A DNA stretch of 18,707 nucleotides, from the NCBI GenBank assembly GCA_945866505.1, contig CAMBHH010000050.1, forward strand, positions 1 through 18,707. Reading direction: 5' to 3'. Source of the DNA: Flavobacterium psychrophilum. Lineage in GTDB: Bacteria; Bacteroidota; Bacteroidia; Flavobacteriales; Flavobacteriaceae. The translations under genes and the position numbers were made by a program. The first letter of the stretch is position 1. Each line of letters opens with the position of its first letter. The notes beneath the pieces are model-generated. The model did no database searches. It worked only from the letters and a program-made list of their open reading frames with translations, and was not told where the DNA came from. Shown piece by piece: positions 7,112-15,193 of the stretch.

Positions 7112-8533
7112 TTATTTTGTTACAAAAATTGAAGTTTTGTAATTGCTTTGGGTCAAAGTCATTTTATCCAGCTGTTTTTTTGAAATTTCTTTTTGTTCTT
7201 TTGTTTGAATTACAAAAAATAGCTTTTTATTCAGAGTTAGCACCGAATCCAATTGTTTTTGTGTTTGTATCACTTGTGCTTTTCCATTACTGAAAAATTG
7301 CCCCGAATAATTTTTAGATTTCCAATAATAAATTGGTGTTTCTTTGTTTTCGGTGGTGACTTTCAAGTTTTTCAAAAGATATTTATCGGAATTCAATTCA
7401 TAGTCTAATTTGCCTGTCGCAAACAAGGCAAAGTAAGCAATAAAAACGACTACTGGAAAAAATAAAGCCACATTAATCAGTAGTTTTTTTTGACTAAAAT
7501 CTTCCCAAAAATAGATTACTAAAAACATAATTGGCATAGCTGAAGGAAGCAAATAAGTATGCAAAATATTGCTAGAAATAGTAAAAAACAGCGGCGTCCA
7601 AAAAGTCCAAACGATCAAGAACGAAACCCATTTATTTTTTAAAACGGTCGCTTTGTTTTTCCATAATTTATACAAAACAATTAGAATCCAGGGAAACATA
7701 AACGCAATCATCAGCAACCAAATCATCCCTTTGGGTTGGGAGTGACCACTGCCATACAAATCGCCTTTCCACCCTGGTTCCAGAAAGCGTTTGTAATGTT
7801 CGCCAACGATGAAATAATCAAGAAAACCGGGCGATTGTTGCTCGCAAAAATAATACCACGGAAGGCCAATTATAGCTGTAATTACTATTCCAGGAATAAT
7901 TGAAAATTTAGAAAAAACGGCTTTAAATCGTTGCAAATCGAGGCAACACCATATAAATAATGGAGGAAATGTAAGCACCGTAATCAATGGTCCTTTGGCA
8001 AGAAACCCAAAGCCTAAAGCGATAAAGAACAGATAATTCCAATAGGTTTTTGTTTCGGATTGCATTGTTTTCCAAAAGGAAATCATCATTATAGTGATGC
8101 AAAATTCAAGCGAAGTATCGGTTGAGACAACGCCAGTATGTATCAAGAATTCAGGCATTGTTAGCAAAATAAAACCTGGTAAATAGAAGGAATGTCCGTC
8201 CTTTTTAACCATTTTCCCCGCGATGATAATTAGGATGACGCTCAATAAAAAAGAAGGAAATCTGGAGGCAAATTCATTTACTCCAAAAATGGAAAAACTT
8301 CCCGCCGACAGCCAAGTAGATAAAGGCGGTTTTGCCCAAAAGGGAACGCCATAATCTATTTGTAAAACAACCCATTGTTTTGTTTCGTGCATAATTCGGG
8401 CAATTTCGGCATAACGAGACTCTGTTTTGTCTAATAATGGAATTGTTATTGTCAATAATAATCTAAAAATCAATATGATAAATACCGAAATAGTTAAGAT
8501 TTTGGAGTTATTTTTTAGCTTTTCTGAAATCAT
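7112..8533 (-). CDS. ArnT/PMT-like membrane glycosyltransferase
   Basis: A 473-residue GT-C transferase of the PMT_2/ArnT type, which uses polyprenyl-phosphate sugars on the periplasmic side and attaches the sugar to lipid A, another glycan or protein. An N-terminal span (about 12-32) is followed by the first-loop signature DKTESRYAEIARIM (35-48), then WAKPPLSTWL (66-75), matching the KPPLxxWL block. Many hydrophobic spans continue to about residue 375, ending in a soluble C-terminal domain of about 100 residues. The aspartate before the conserved Glu in the usual DE-x-RYAE loop is Thr here (TESRYAE). Its stop-to-start junction with the GT2 gene is immediate (8533/8534), so the two are translationally coupled. 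The acceptor is unknown. Confidence 0.88.
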   Translation of the reverse strand: MISEKLKNNSKILTISVFIILIFRLLLTITIPLLDKTESRYAEIARIMHETKQWVVLQIDYGVPFWAKPPLSTWLSAGSFSIFGVNEFASRFPSFLLSVILIIIAGKMVKKDGHSFYLPGFILLTMPEFLIHTGVVSTDTSLEFCITIMMISFWKTMQSETKTYWNYLFFIALGFGFLAKGPLITVLTFPPLFIWCCLDLQRFKAVFSKFSIIPGIVITAIIGLPWYYFCEQQSPGFLDYFIVGEHYKRFLEPGWKGDLYGSGHSQPKGMIWLLMIAFMFPWILIVLYKLWKNKATVLKNKWVSFLIVWTFWTPLFFTISSNILHTYLLPSAMPIMFLVIYFWEDFSQKKLLINVALFFPVVVFIAYFALFATGKLDYELNSDKYLLKNLKVTTENKETPIYYWKSKNYSGQFFSNGKAQVIQTQKQLDSVLTLNKKLFFVIQTKEQKEISKKQLDKMTLTQSNYKTSIFVTK

Positions 8534-9307
8534 TTAGCTTAGATTTGGATTATATAATTGCTGCTCAAGTTTTTTGTATTCACATCTGATTTTATACAAA
8601 TCAAACCATAGTTTAAATCCATAGCTCAGTTTTACTTTAGAATCACCTTTTTCGACCCATAATTTCAAAGGGATTTCTAGCATTTTTTGAATGGCTTTTT
8701 CTCTTCCAAAGAGTAGAATCATTCGGTAGAATAGTTCTACATCAAACAACCAAGTGGAGATAAATTCTTTTTCGAACAATTTTTCCGATATTTCTTTAGT
8801 GAAAAGTTTGCAGCCACACTGGGTATCATATACTTTTATTTCAAGAATAATTGAAATAAATGTTGCTATAACTCGCCCAATCAAAAATCGGTCATTTTGG
8901 CGGTCTATTGTAGAGCCTATTTTTCTAATTCGAGAACCAAAACCAAAAATGATTTCACCTTTTAAATAATTTCTAAAGTCTATAAATTCTTCTAAAGTTG
9001 TTGCTAAATCAGCGTCAAGGTAGCCTATATATTGATGTTGGAAATGCCTATTGCAATAGGTAATTCCTGTTTGAACAGCTTTGGCTTTGCCTGAGTTTTT
9101 TTCGAGTGATAGAATATGAATTTGAGTTTCGTGTTTTGCTTTTAATACATTTAAAACCCCAAGGGTATTGTCTTTAGAACCATCGTTTACAAAACAAATC
9201 AATACTTGCGGATTGTTATTCAAAAAGTTGGAATATTCAATGTTTGAAATCTTTTTTTCCTCATTATAACAGGGAATAACGATGCTGGTATTGAAAATTT
9301 TTGACAT
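8534..9307 (-). CDS. GT2 polyprenyl-phosphate sugar synthase (ALG5/DPM1-like)
   Basis: Cytoplasmic family 2 glycosyltransferase of 257 residues, expected to move a sugar from a nucleotide onto a polyprenyl phosphate carrier. Key segments are SIVIPCYNEE (8-17), the nucleotide-site NDGSKDNT (41-48), metal-binding DADLATT (98-104, the DXD equivalent) and DTQCGCKLF (161-169), close to the DTQCGFK block of dolichyl-phosphate glucosyltransferases. There is no C-terminal pair of membrane helices of the ArnC/GtrB type. The immediately following ArnT-like gene is the logical user of its product. It begins 11 bases after panB. Which sugar is carried cannot be read from sequence. Confidence 0.88.
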   Translation of the reverse strand: MSKIFNTSIVIPCYNEEKKISNIEYSNFLNNNPQVLICFVNDGSKDNTLGVLNVLKAKHETQIHILSLEKNSGKAKAVQTGITYCNRHFQHQYIGYLDADLATTLEEFIDFRNYLKGEIIFGFGSRIRKIGSTIDRQNDRFLIGRVIATFISIILEIKVYDTQCGCKLFTKEISEKLFEKEFISTWLFDVELFYRMILLFGREKAIQKMLEIPLKLWVEKGDSKVKLSYGFKLWFDLYKIRCEYKKLEQQLYNPNLS

Positions 9308-9318
9308 ACAGAATGGAC

Positions 9319-10137
9319 TTAGTATTGCTCTTTTTCATTTGGAAAATCGCTAGACTTGACATCCGACACATATTGACCAATTGCCGTGGTCATTTCTTCA
9401 TATAAATTCATATAACGGCGCAAAAATCGGGGACTAAATTCATTATTCATTCCCAACATATCGTGAATAACCAATACTTGACCGTCGACACCGCCACCAG
9501 CACCAATTCCGATAACAGGAATCGAAATACTTTTGGCTACTTCTTCGGCTAAATGGGCTGGAACTTTTTCTATTACTAAGGCAAAACATCCTAAATTCTC
9601 AAGAAGTTGAGCATCTTCGATTAATTTTGCAGCTTCTTGTTCTTCTTTAGCTCGAACGGTGTAAGTTCCAAATTTATAAATGGATTGTGGAGTTAAACCT
9701 AAATGTCCCATAACTGGAATTCCAGCATTTAATATTCTTTTAATGGATTCTTTAACTTCGCTTCCGCCTTCCAATTTTACTGCGTGTCCACCACTTTCTT
9801 TCATAATTCGGATTGAAGAACGTAAAGCTTCTTTTGGATCGGATTGATAGCTTCCAAATGGCAAATCAACTACAACTAACGCTCGATGAATAGCGCGAAC
9901 TACTCCAGATGCGTGATAAATCATTTGGTCTAAGGTGATGGGTAAAGTCGTTTCGTGGCCCGCCATAACATTCGACGCAGAATCGCCCACTAAAATCACA
10001 TCAACCCCAGCGGCATCAACAATTTTTGCCATGGTAAAATCATAAGCAGTAAGCATAGAAATTTTTTGACCATCGGCTTTCATTTCTATTAATGACTTTG
10101 TGGTGATTCTTTTATAATCTTTTTTAGCTACAGACAT
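9319..10137 (-). CDS. panB: 3-methyl-2-oxobutanoate hydroxymethyltransferase
   Basis: First committed step of pantothenate synthesis: transfers a hydroxymethyl group from methylene-tetrahydrofolate to 2-oxoisovalerate, giving ketopantoate. The 272-residue length is normal. The magnesium and substrate residues are in place by comparison with the E. coli enzyme: Asp52 in LVGDSASNV, Asp91 in VVDLPFGSY, Lys121 and Glu123 in HAVKLEGG, and catalytic Glu190 in [16 protein letters not shown] (144-152) and [14 protein letters not shown] (210-223) are further signature blocks. It leads the panB-GT2-ArnT-rluA operon, with an exact -7 box 30 bases before the ATG. No panC or panD is in the window. Confidence 0.98.
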   Translation of the reverse strand: MSVAKKDYKRITTKSLIEMKADGQKISMLTAYDFTMAKIVDAAGVDVILVGDSASNVMAGHETTLPITLDQMIYHASGVVRAIHRALVVVDLPFGSYQSDPKEALRSSIRIMKESGGHAVKLEGGSEVKESIKRILNAGIPVMGHLGLTPQSIYKFGTYTVRAKEEQEAAKLIEDAQLLENLGCFALVIEKVPAHLAEEVAKSISIPVIGIGAGGGVDGQVLVIHDMLGMNNEFSPRFLRRYMNLYEEMTTAIGQYVSDVKSSDFPNEKEQY

Positions 10138-10166
10138 TGTTATTTTAAATTTTTTAATTTAGAGAG

Positions 10167-10174
10167 CAAAATTA
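10167..10174 (-). promoter_or_regulatory. Bacteroidota -7 promoter element for the panB operon
   Basis: The minus strand reads TAATTTTG, an exact TAnnTTTG match, 29 bases upstream of the panB ATG at 10137. It would drive the four-gene operon. No convincing -33 TTG is found. Confidence 0.45.
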
Positions 10175-10274
10175 GTCAATTATTATAAAAATCTACGGGA
10201 ATTATGCTTTTTAAATGCTAAACCCGCATTATTGTGGTTTTAAATTGCTTCTGTAATATTAAATAATGAGCCAA

Positions 10275-10646
10275 TCATTTTCTATAAATAAAATTCAAAT
10301 CCATCCAAAACGCCATTACAATTGCAAGAGTATAAAACCCCAAATCACTCCAAAGAAAACCTTGTCCTAAAACATAATGTCCTAATGTGGTTCGTCTAAT
10401 CTCTAAGATCCATTCCGCACGATATAATTGAAGAAATTCAATGCTAAAACAAATTACTAAAGCAAGAATTGCTGTCTTTATCACATTTAAATTGATGAAG
10501 AACATCCGCATTCCAAAATAAACCATAATAGCATAAAGAGTATCTCCACAAAACGTTGGAACTCCATCCAATTTTCTAGAAGTTATGCCCAGAGCAATTA
10601 CAATTAGTATTAAAATAAAGTAATGTATTCGGCTGTTTTTTAGCAT
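10275..10646 (-). CDS. DUF2809 small membrane protein
   Basis: A 123-residue membrane protein of the DUF2809 family, whose function is unknown. It has four hydrophobic spans near 8-23, 36-50, 56-74 and 98-114. Family features are ITSRKLDGVPTFCGDTLYA (21-39), IEFLQLYRAEWI (69-80) and RRTTLGHYVLGQGFLWSDL (84-102). The start is placed at the ATG at 10646, preceded by GAGAAG about five bases upstream. A TTG at 10658 would add four residues but has no support. It starts 13 bases after the yeiH stop codon and is likely co-transcribed with it. Confidence 0.8.
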   Translation of the reverse strand: MLKNSRIHYFILILIVIALGITSRKLDGVPTFCGDTLYAIMVYFGMRMFFINLNVIKTAILALVICFSIEFLQLYRAEWILEIRRTTLGHYVLGQGFLWSDLGFYTLAIVMAFWMDLNFIYRK

Positions 10647-10659
10647 ACTACTTCTCAAA

Positions 10660-11637
10660 TTAAATCAATGAAATGATTGCCCATAATGTCGAAACTGAGA
10701 TGATAATCCAAATTACGATGCCTTGTATTAAAGGTTTGTAACCCACTGAAACCAATACTTTTCGAGACAAACCGCATCCAATAAGGAATAGAGTCAGTGT
10801 TAAAGTTGCTTTCGCAAATCCAGTGATGTAATGGCTATAATTTTGAACTAAGGGAACGTAAGTATTTGCAATCATTGCCAAAATAAATAGTCCAATGAAA
10901 TACGGAATTTTGATTTTGGTCTCTTTATTTTTGAAAATAAAAGTCGACAAAATGGCAATAGGAATAATCCATAATGCTCTGGCTAATTTTACGGTTGTGG
11001 CTACTTCAAGAGCGTGAACTCCATATTTTCCTGCTGCTCCCACCACTGAACTCGTGTCGTGAATAGCGATAGCGCACCATAATCCAAATTGATTTTCGGA
11101 TAAATTCAAGTAATGTCCAATAATTGGAAAAACTACTAAAGCTACCGAATTCAGGATGAAAATAGTTCCCAAAGCCACCGAAATTTGTTTTTCATTAGCT
11201 TTAATTACTGGCGAAATGGCCGCAATAGCACTTCCACCACAAATGGCTGTTCCTGTGGCAATCAAGAACGAAATTTTCTCTTCAATTTTTAAAATTTTTC
11301 CTAACAAAACTCCAATTATGATTGTTCCAATAATAGAAACAACTGTCAGAATAAAACCTGCTGCCCCAGCTTTTAAAGCACTATTTACATTCATTCCAAA
11401 ACCTAGCCCAACTACAGAAACCTGTAATAAAATATGGGTTGCTTTGTGATTTAAATTCAAATAGGGATGACCAATAAATTGCGCAATTACCAATCCCATT
11501 AGCAATGCAATAGGAGGAGAAATTAGAGGAGACAAGCATAAAACTACAAAAAACATAAAGATGACCTCACGAGTGGTGATGGTTTTATCGAGTATGCTTT
11601 TTTTCGTTGGATTTTCGTCAGGAGCCGTCTTTTTCAT
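10660..11637 (-). CDS. YeiH family putative sulfate exporter
   Basis: A 325-residue inner-membrane protein of the YeiH/PSE family (formerly UPF0324). Annotated as putative sulfate exporters, these proteins have weak experimental support for the substrate. About ten spans run from residue 25 to the C-terminus. The signature blocks are GTAICGGSAIAA (129-140), AIHDTSSVVGAA (191-202) and TVKLARALWI (215-224). The charged N-terminus (1-23) is cytosolic in appearance. It follows the GNAT gene after an 84-base gap containing a weak hairpin, and precedes the DUF2809 gene closely. No exact -7 box was found upstream. Confidence 0.9.
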   Translation of the reverse strand: MKKTAPDENPTKKSILDKTITTREVIFMFFVVLCLSPLISPPIALLMGLVIAQFIGHPYLNLNHKATHILLQVSVVGLGFGMNVNSALKAGAAGFILTVVSIIGTIIIGVLLGKILKIEEKISFLIATGTAICGGSAIAAISPVIKANEKQISVALGTIFILNSVALVVFPIIGHYLNLSENQFGLWCAIAIHDTSSVVGAAGKYGVHALEVATTVKLARALWIIPIAILSTFIFKNKETKIKIPYFIGLFILAMIANTYVPLVQNYSHYITGFAKATLTLTLFLIGCGLSRKVLVSVGYKPLIQGIVIWIIISVSTLWAIISLI

Positions 11638-11664
11638 TCTGATTTATTTTGGATTGCAAATTAT

Positions 11665-11696
11665 CACAAATTTTATCGGTTAATGGCCGTTTTGTG
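11665..11696 (-). terminator. Possible hairpin between the GNAT gene and yeiH
   Basis: CACAAA (11665-11670) pairs with TTTGTG (11691-11696), and an inner CGG (11677-11679) pairs with CCG (11687-11689). Asymmetric internal loops separate the two paired segments. It sits just after the stop codon of the acetyltransferase at 11722. No run of U follows, so terminator activity is only possible. Confidence 0.25.
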
Positions 11697-11721
11697 AAAT
11701 ATAAGAAGAGAATATTTTTGG

Positions 11722-12273
11722 TTAGCGGTTGTTGTTTAGTTTTACCCAATCTTTTTTTAGCATTGCGTATAGAAACTCGCTTCCCCATTTTCCTTTAAAA
11801 AAGATATTTTCAATAAAATGTCCTTCTTTTCTAAATCCAATACTTTCGAGTAATTTAATCGATGCTTCATTTTCAGTGTCAACAATTTCTACTACTCGGT
11901 GAAAATCATCAATACTAAAAAGAAAAGTCAATATAGACTTTAATGTTTCTTTTGCATATCCTTTCTTTTGCTCAGTATGAGAAATCGTAATGCCCACTTC
12001 AGCGATTCGGATATCGGTTTCTTCAAGTTTAATTGCACAATCACCTATTAGCTTTTTGGTTTCTTTATTCTCGATAGCATATTGAACCCATTCTCCGGGT
12101 TTTCCAAATGATTTATTTTGTTGAGATTGGATAAAATTATTTGCACTATTAATAGTCATCGGCTCAAAACTCTGATATTTTGTAACTTCTGGATTTGAAC
12201 GGTAAAAGATAAAATCCTCTAAGTCGCTAGATCGTAGGTTTCTGATTAATAATCTTTCGGAATTGATATTCAT
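11722..12273 (-). CDS. RimJ/RimL-type GNAT acetyltransferase
   Basis: A 183-residue acetyl-CoA-dependent acetyltransferase of the Acetyltransf_3 group, which includes the ribosomal-protein N-terminal acetylases and many small-molecule or resistance enzymes. The opening SERLLIRNLRSSDLEDF (5-21) is the typical TERLxLR start. The acetyl-CoA loop is AEVGITISHTEQKKGYAKET (91-110), with the QxxGxA pattern at Q102, G105 and A107. DTENEASIKLLESIGFRKEG (132-151) is the classic distal motif. Downstream of the serine lyase by 178 bases and probably separately transcribed. Substrate unknown. Confidence 0.9.
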   Translation of the reverse strand: MNINSERLLIRNLRSSDLEDFIFYRSNPEVTKYQSFEPMTINSANNFIQSQQNKSFGKPGEWVQYAIENKETKKLIGDCAIKLEETDIRIAEVGITISHTEQKKGYAKETLKSILTFLFSIDDFHRVVEIVDTENEASIKLLESIGFRKEGHFIENIFFKGKWGSEFLYAMLKKDWVKLNNNR

Positions 12274-12414
12274 ACTTATTTAATTAATTCTCGTTAAAAT
12301 GACTTCAAACACAATAGGATTGGAGTAATTTGTGTGAAAAAAATGTAACACAACAGTAAAATATTGGCACGACAAAGGACAGCAATATTCTGTTACTAAA
12401 GAAATTGTATTTTT

Positions 12415-12422
12415 CAAAAATA
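12415..12422 (-). promoter_or_regulatory. Possible -7 element upstream of the RimJ/RimL-type gene
   Basis: The minus strand reads TATTTTTG, matching TAnnTTTG. It lies about 140 bases upstream of the ATG at 12273, which would give an unusually long leader. The region is AT-rich, so a chance match is plausible. Confidence 0.25.
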
Positions 12423-12451
12423 GTTTATTTGTGATTTTTTTGAATTATTTT

Positions 12452-13879
12452 CTAGCAATCCGCCATATTCACGGCAACTGCCAATCCACCTTCGGAAGTT
12501 TCTTTGTATTTGTTGTTCATATCTTTGGCGGTTTGCCACATCGTGTCAATCACTTTGTCCAAAGGAACTTTGGCATTTTTCGGGTCGGTTTCTAAGGCTA
12601 ATTCGGCTGCATTTATTGCTTTAATTGCTCCCATCGTATTCCTTTCGATGCAAGGAATTTGAACCAAACCTCCTATAGGATCACAAGTTAATCCCAAATG
12701 ATGTTCCATTGCGATTTCGGCCGCCATCAAAACTTGTGCTGGAGTTCCGCCCATCAATTCACATAAAGCTGCTGCAGCCATTGCTGAGGAAACCCCAATT
12801 TCTGCTTGACAACCTCCCATCGCTGCGGAAATCGTAGAACCTTTTTTGAAAATACTGCCAATTTCTCCAGCCACCATCAAGAATTGTTTGATTTCCTTTT
12901 CGGCAGCATTATGGTTCTCGATAACCAAATAATACATCAAAACGGCTGGGATTACGCCCGCACTTCCATTCGTTGGAGCTGTAACGACTCGACCCAAAGC
13001 TGCGTTGACTTCATTAACAGCCAAGGCAAAACATGACACCCATTTCAGGATTTGGCGAAATTTTACTTCCGTCAGGCGTATTTGATCCAGCCATGTTTGT
13101 GGCGAATCATAGTTGGCTAAGCCAATGAGGTGTTGGTGCATATCAAAAGCTCTTCTACGCACATTCAATCCACCAGGAAGAATCCCTTCCGAATGGCAAC
13201 CTGTGTACATACATTCAAGCATCGTGTTCCAAATTCGCATTAGTTCGTGGTGAATTTCGGCTTCAGAACGCATTGATTTTTCGTTTTCATATACAATCTC
13301 CGAAATGCTTTTGTTTTCTTGAATAGTATAATGCAACAATTCATCTGCGTTTTGAATTTGAAACGGAAAAGCACATTTTATCTGCAGTTTCTTTTTGGCA
13401 TTGACACGCTCTTCAACAACAACGAACCCACCGCCGATTGAGTAATAGGTTGAGGAATATTCGGTTTGGTCGAGCAAACAAGCTGCAAATTTCAACCCGT
13501 TGGCATGAAAAGGAAGGAAGTTTTTATTGAATACAATGTCTTTCGAAAAATGGAAAGGAATTGCCTGTTCATTTCCCAAGATTATTTCATTTTTGTCTTG
13601 GATAGATTTTACAATTTCGGCGATATTCTGAATTGGAATATATTCTGGATCTTGACCACTTAAACCCAACATTATAGCTAAATCCGTTGCGTGACCTTTG
13701 CCTGTTAAGGAAAGTGAACCGTATAAATCTACTTTGATAGAATTTACAAGTTCAAATATATTATTTGCTCGCAATTCTCCTAAAAAACGTTCGGCAGCGC
13801 GCCAAGGCCCAAGCGTGTGCGAACTTGAAGGTCCAACTCCAATTTTGAGCATATCAAAAACCGAAATACATTCTTCCAT
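12452..13879 (-). CDS. sdaA: Iron-sulfur L-serine ammonia-lyase (single chain)
   Basis: Deaminates L-serine to pyruvate and ammonia using a [4Fe-4S] cluster, 475 residues. The beta domain starts at once with [21 protein letters not shown] (6-26). The alpha domain carries [12 protein letters not shown] (301-312) and the cluster cysteines C357 (GGCQAE), C399 (LTCDPIGG) and C410 (QIPCIERN). The chain ends in NMADC, placing a cysteine as the final residue, as in the Legionella enzyme where the terminal Cys enters the active site as a cluster ligand. The start is the ATG at 13879. An ATG two codons upstream is also possible, but a TTG at 13900 falls inside the predicted -7 box. It is transcribed divergently from the exporter gene. 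Confidence 0.96.
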   Translation of the reverse strand: MEECISVFDMLKIGVGPSSSHTLGPWRAAERFLGELRANNIFELVNSIKVDLYGSLSLTGKGHATDLAIMLGLSGQDPEYIPIQNIAEIVKSIQDKNEIILGNEQAIPFHFSKDIVFNKNFLPFHANGLKFAACLLDQTEYSSTYYSIGGGFVVVEERVNAKKKLQIKCAFPFQIQNADELLHYTIQENKSISEIVYENEKSMRSEAEIHHELMRIWNTMLECMYTGCHSEGILPGGLNVRRRAFDMHQHLIGLANYDSPQTWLDQIRLTEVKFRQILKWVSCFALAVNEVNAALGRVVTAPTNGSAGVIPAVLMYYLVIENHNAAEKEIKQFLMVAGEIGSIFKKGSTISAAMGGCQAEIGVSSAMAAAALCELMGGTPAQVLMAAEIAMEHHLGLTCDPIGGLVQIPCIERNTMGAIKAINAAELALETDPKNAKVPLDKVIDTMWQTAKDMNNKYKETSEGGLAVAVNMADC

Positions 13880-13897
13880 AAGCATTAATTTTGTAAA

Positions 13898-13905
13898 CAA
13901 ATATA
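13898..13905 (-). promoter_or_regulatory. Bacteroidota -7 promoter element for the serine lyase
   Basis: The minus strand reads TATATTTG, an exact TAnnTTTG match, with transcription expected near 13891-13893. This leaves a very short leader before the ATG at 13879. It also argues against an upstream TTG start at 13900. Confidence 0.5.
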
Positions 13906-14016
13906 GAATTTTGAGTACAATTTTTTGTGCTTAGACCCAATTAAATGGATCCTATTTTTTAAAGTTATGAATTGTATTGGCAGTTCTTCCTCAGTTTAGG
14001 TAAAAAGTTAGATTCA

Positions 14017-14037
14017 AATCCAAAATAGTATTGGATT
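14017..14037. promoter_or_regulatory. Dyad over the -33 region of the exporter promoter
   Basis: AATCCAA (14017-14023) and TTGGATT (14031-14037) form a perfect 7-bp inverted repeat with a 7-base spacer. The right arm contains the TTG (14031-14033) that serves as the -33 element of the tauE promoter. A dimeric regulator bound here could block or aid polymerase. The symmetry is observed; the role is inferred. Confidence 0.45.
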
Positions 14038-14060
14038 GTAGTGCTTTTTGTTTAGATTTG
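14031..14060 (+). promoter_or_regulatory. Full -33/-7 promoter of the TauE/SafE gene
   Basis: TTG at 14031-14033, a 19-base spacer, then TAGATTTG at 14053-14060. Both elements and the spacing fit the Bacteroidota consensus, the best promoter match in the window. Transcription would begin near 14066, giving a leader of about 15 bases. Confidence 0.65.
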
Positions 14061-14080
14061 CAAAAAATAATATAATATCT

Positions 14081-14860
14081 ATGGATTTAGTAGGATTAAT
14101 CGTTGCGGGATTAGTTGTGGGTTTCATTGTTGGTATGACTGGAGTAGGAGGAGGTTCATTGATGACTCCAATATTGATATGGTTTGGGATACCACCATCA
14201 ACAGCGGTAGGTACTGATTTGTTGTACGCAGCCATTACCAAATCTGGCGGTGTTTTTGTTCACAACAAGAAGAAAAATATCAACTGGACTATAACAGGCT
14301 GGCTCACATTGGGTAGCGTTCCCGCTGCTCTGTTGACTTTGTGGATACTTCATAATTTGAAAACAGACTTAGAAGTATTGAATAAAATGATAAAATACAG
14401 TTTGGGTTGGGCTTTATTGTTTACGTCAGTTGCTATTATTTTCAAAAAGAAACTATTGGTTATTTCTCAAAGACATGCGGGCGATAAATTTCATTCTGAA
14501 AGTAAAACACAAAATTTATTAACAGTTGCCATTGGGATTTTGTTGGGAGCAACTGTAACGCTTACCTCGATTGGAGCTGGCGCACTAGGAACTGTTACTT
14601 TATTTTTTCTTTATCCTCTTTTGCCTACGCCAAAATTAGTGGGAACAGAAATTGCTCACGCGGTTCCTTTGACATTGGTTGCAGGATTGGGACATGCCAC
14701 AATGGGAAATTTAGATTTGAATATATTGGGACATTTATTGCTAGGTTCGTTGCCTGGAATTTATTTAGGAAGTATGTTGAGCGGAAAATTACCTGATTTA
14801 ATGCTACGAAATGCCATTGCAATTATGCTTTTTTACGTGGGTTTCAAGCTGGTATTTTAG
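14081..14860 (+). CDS. TauE/SafE family sulfite/anion exporter
   Basis: A 259-residue inner-membrane permease of the TauE/SafE (DUF81) family; characterised members export sulfite, sulfoacetate or related anions. Two similar halves are visible. The first opens with GFIVGMTGVGGGSLMTP (14-30); the second has GILLGATVTLTSIGAGALGT (152-171). These halves are joined by a basic loop (about 122-145). Hydrophobic spans occupy most of the remainder. The ATG at 14081 is preferred because it lies just after the promoter. The upstream TTG at 14048 overlaps the -7 region. It is the only plus-strand gene and is divergent from the serine lyase. Family is secure; substrate is not. Confidence 0.92.
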   Translation: MDLVGLIVAGLVVGFIVGMTGVGGGSLMTPILIWFGIPPSTAVGTDLLYAAITKSGGVFVHNKKKNINWTITGWLTLGSVPAALLTLWILHNLKTDLEVLNKMIKYSLGWALLFTSVAIIFKKKLLVISQRHAGDKFHSESKTQNLLTVAIGILLGATVTLTSIGAGALGTVTLFFLYPLLPTPKLVGTEIAHAVPLTLVAGLGHATMGNLDLNILGHLLLGSLPGIYLGSMLSGKLPDLMLRNAIAIMLFYVGFKLVF

Positions 14861-14895
14861 GTATAAGTAGTGAGAACAAAATAGTGTCGTTTTTT

Positions 14896-14963
14896 TTACC
14901 ATATAAGACATATAAGAACATTTAAGTTTTTGATTGTATCGCTTATGTGAACTTATATGGTAA
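14896..14963. repeat. Nested palindrome of CATATAAG-like units
   Basis: TTACCATATAAG (14896-14907) and CTTATATGGTAA (14952-14963) are perfect 12-bp inverted copies. Just inside, CATATAAG (14909-14916) pairs with CTTATGTG (14942-14949) with one G-U-compatible change, giving a stem of about 20 bp. The left side also reads as three near-direct repeats: CATATAAGA, CATATAAGAA and CATTTAAGTT. It lies about 35 bases after the exporter stop codon and could act as a bidirectional terminator or be a dispersed repeat. Confidence 0.7.
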
Positions 14964-15007
14964 CATTAAATGTATAATTGTTTCAGTGCGACATTAAGAT
15001 TCCTTCT

Positions 15008-15025
15008 CTTTATAGTTTTATAAAG
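15008..15025. terminator. Small AT-rich hairpin between convergent genes
   Basis: CTTTATA (15008-15014) and TATAAAG (15019-15025) pair perfectly around a 4-base loop. Its place between two converging genes suits a terminator, but the stem is weak and there is no long T run. Confidence 0.3.
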
Positions 15026-15193
15026 CCTTCATATAAGTTGTTCATCGCAAAAGTATGCAAAAATATGCAAAGCATATGCTACAATTTGAGCAGTGGTAAT
15101 CCACGTTCAAACTTTTAAATACATTCAATTAGTACCAATAGTAATGCAAAGGAAATCAAAGCCATTTGATGCACTTCTAAAAAATTGATGGAC

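Larger units (their letters stand above)
14861..15193. other. Convergent intergenic region, 333 bp, no gene
   Basis: This gap separates the 3' ends of the plus-strand exporter and the minus-strand SOUL gene. I see no coding sequence, tRNA or known ncRNA. It contains a large palindrome (14896-14963), a small hairpin (15008-15025) and a TATGCAA-rich stretch (15054-15079). The remainder, 15080-15193, shows no structure I can support. Confidence 0.7.

Noticed and set aside
11156..11449. Plus-strand open frame of 97 codons inside the YeiH gene
   Set aside because: Mirror of a conserved membrane protein with no promoter or family resemblance.
14861..15193. Short CRISPR-like or tRNA content in the convergent gap
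   Set aside because: The repeats are only 8-12 bases with no regular spacers, and no cloverleaf could be drawn.
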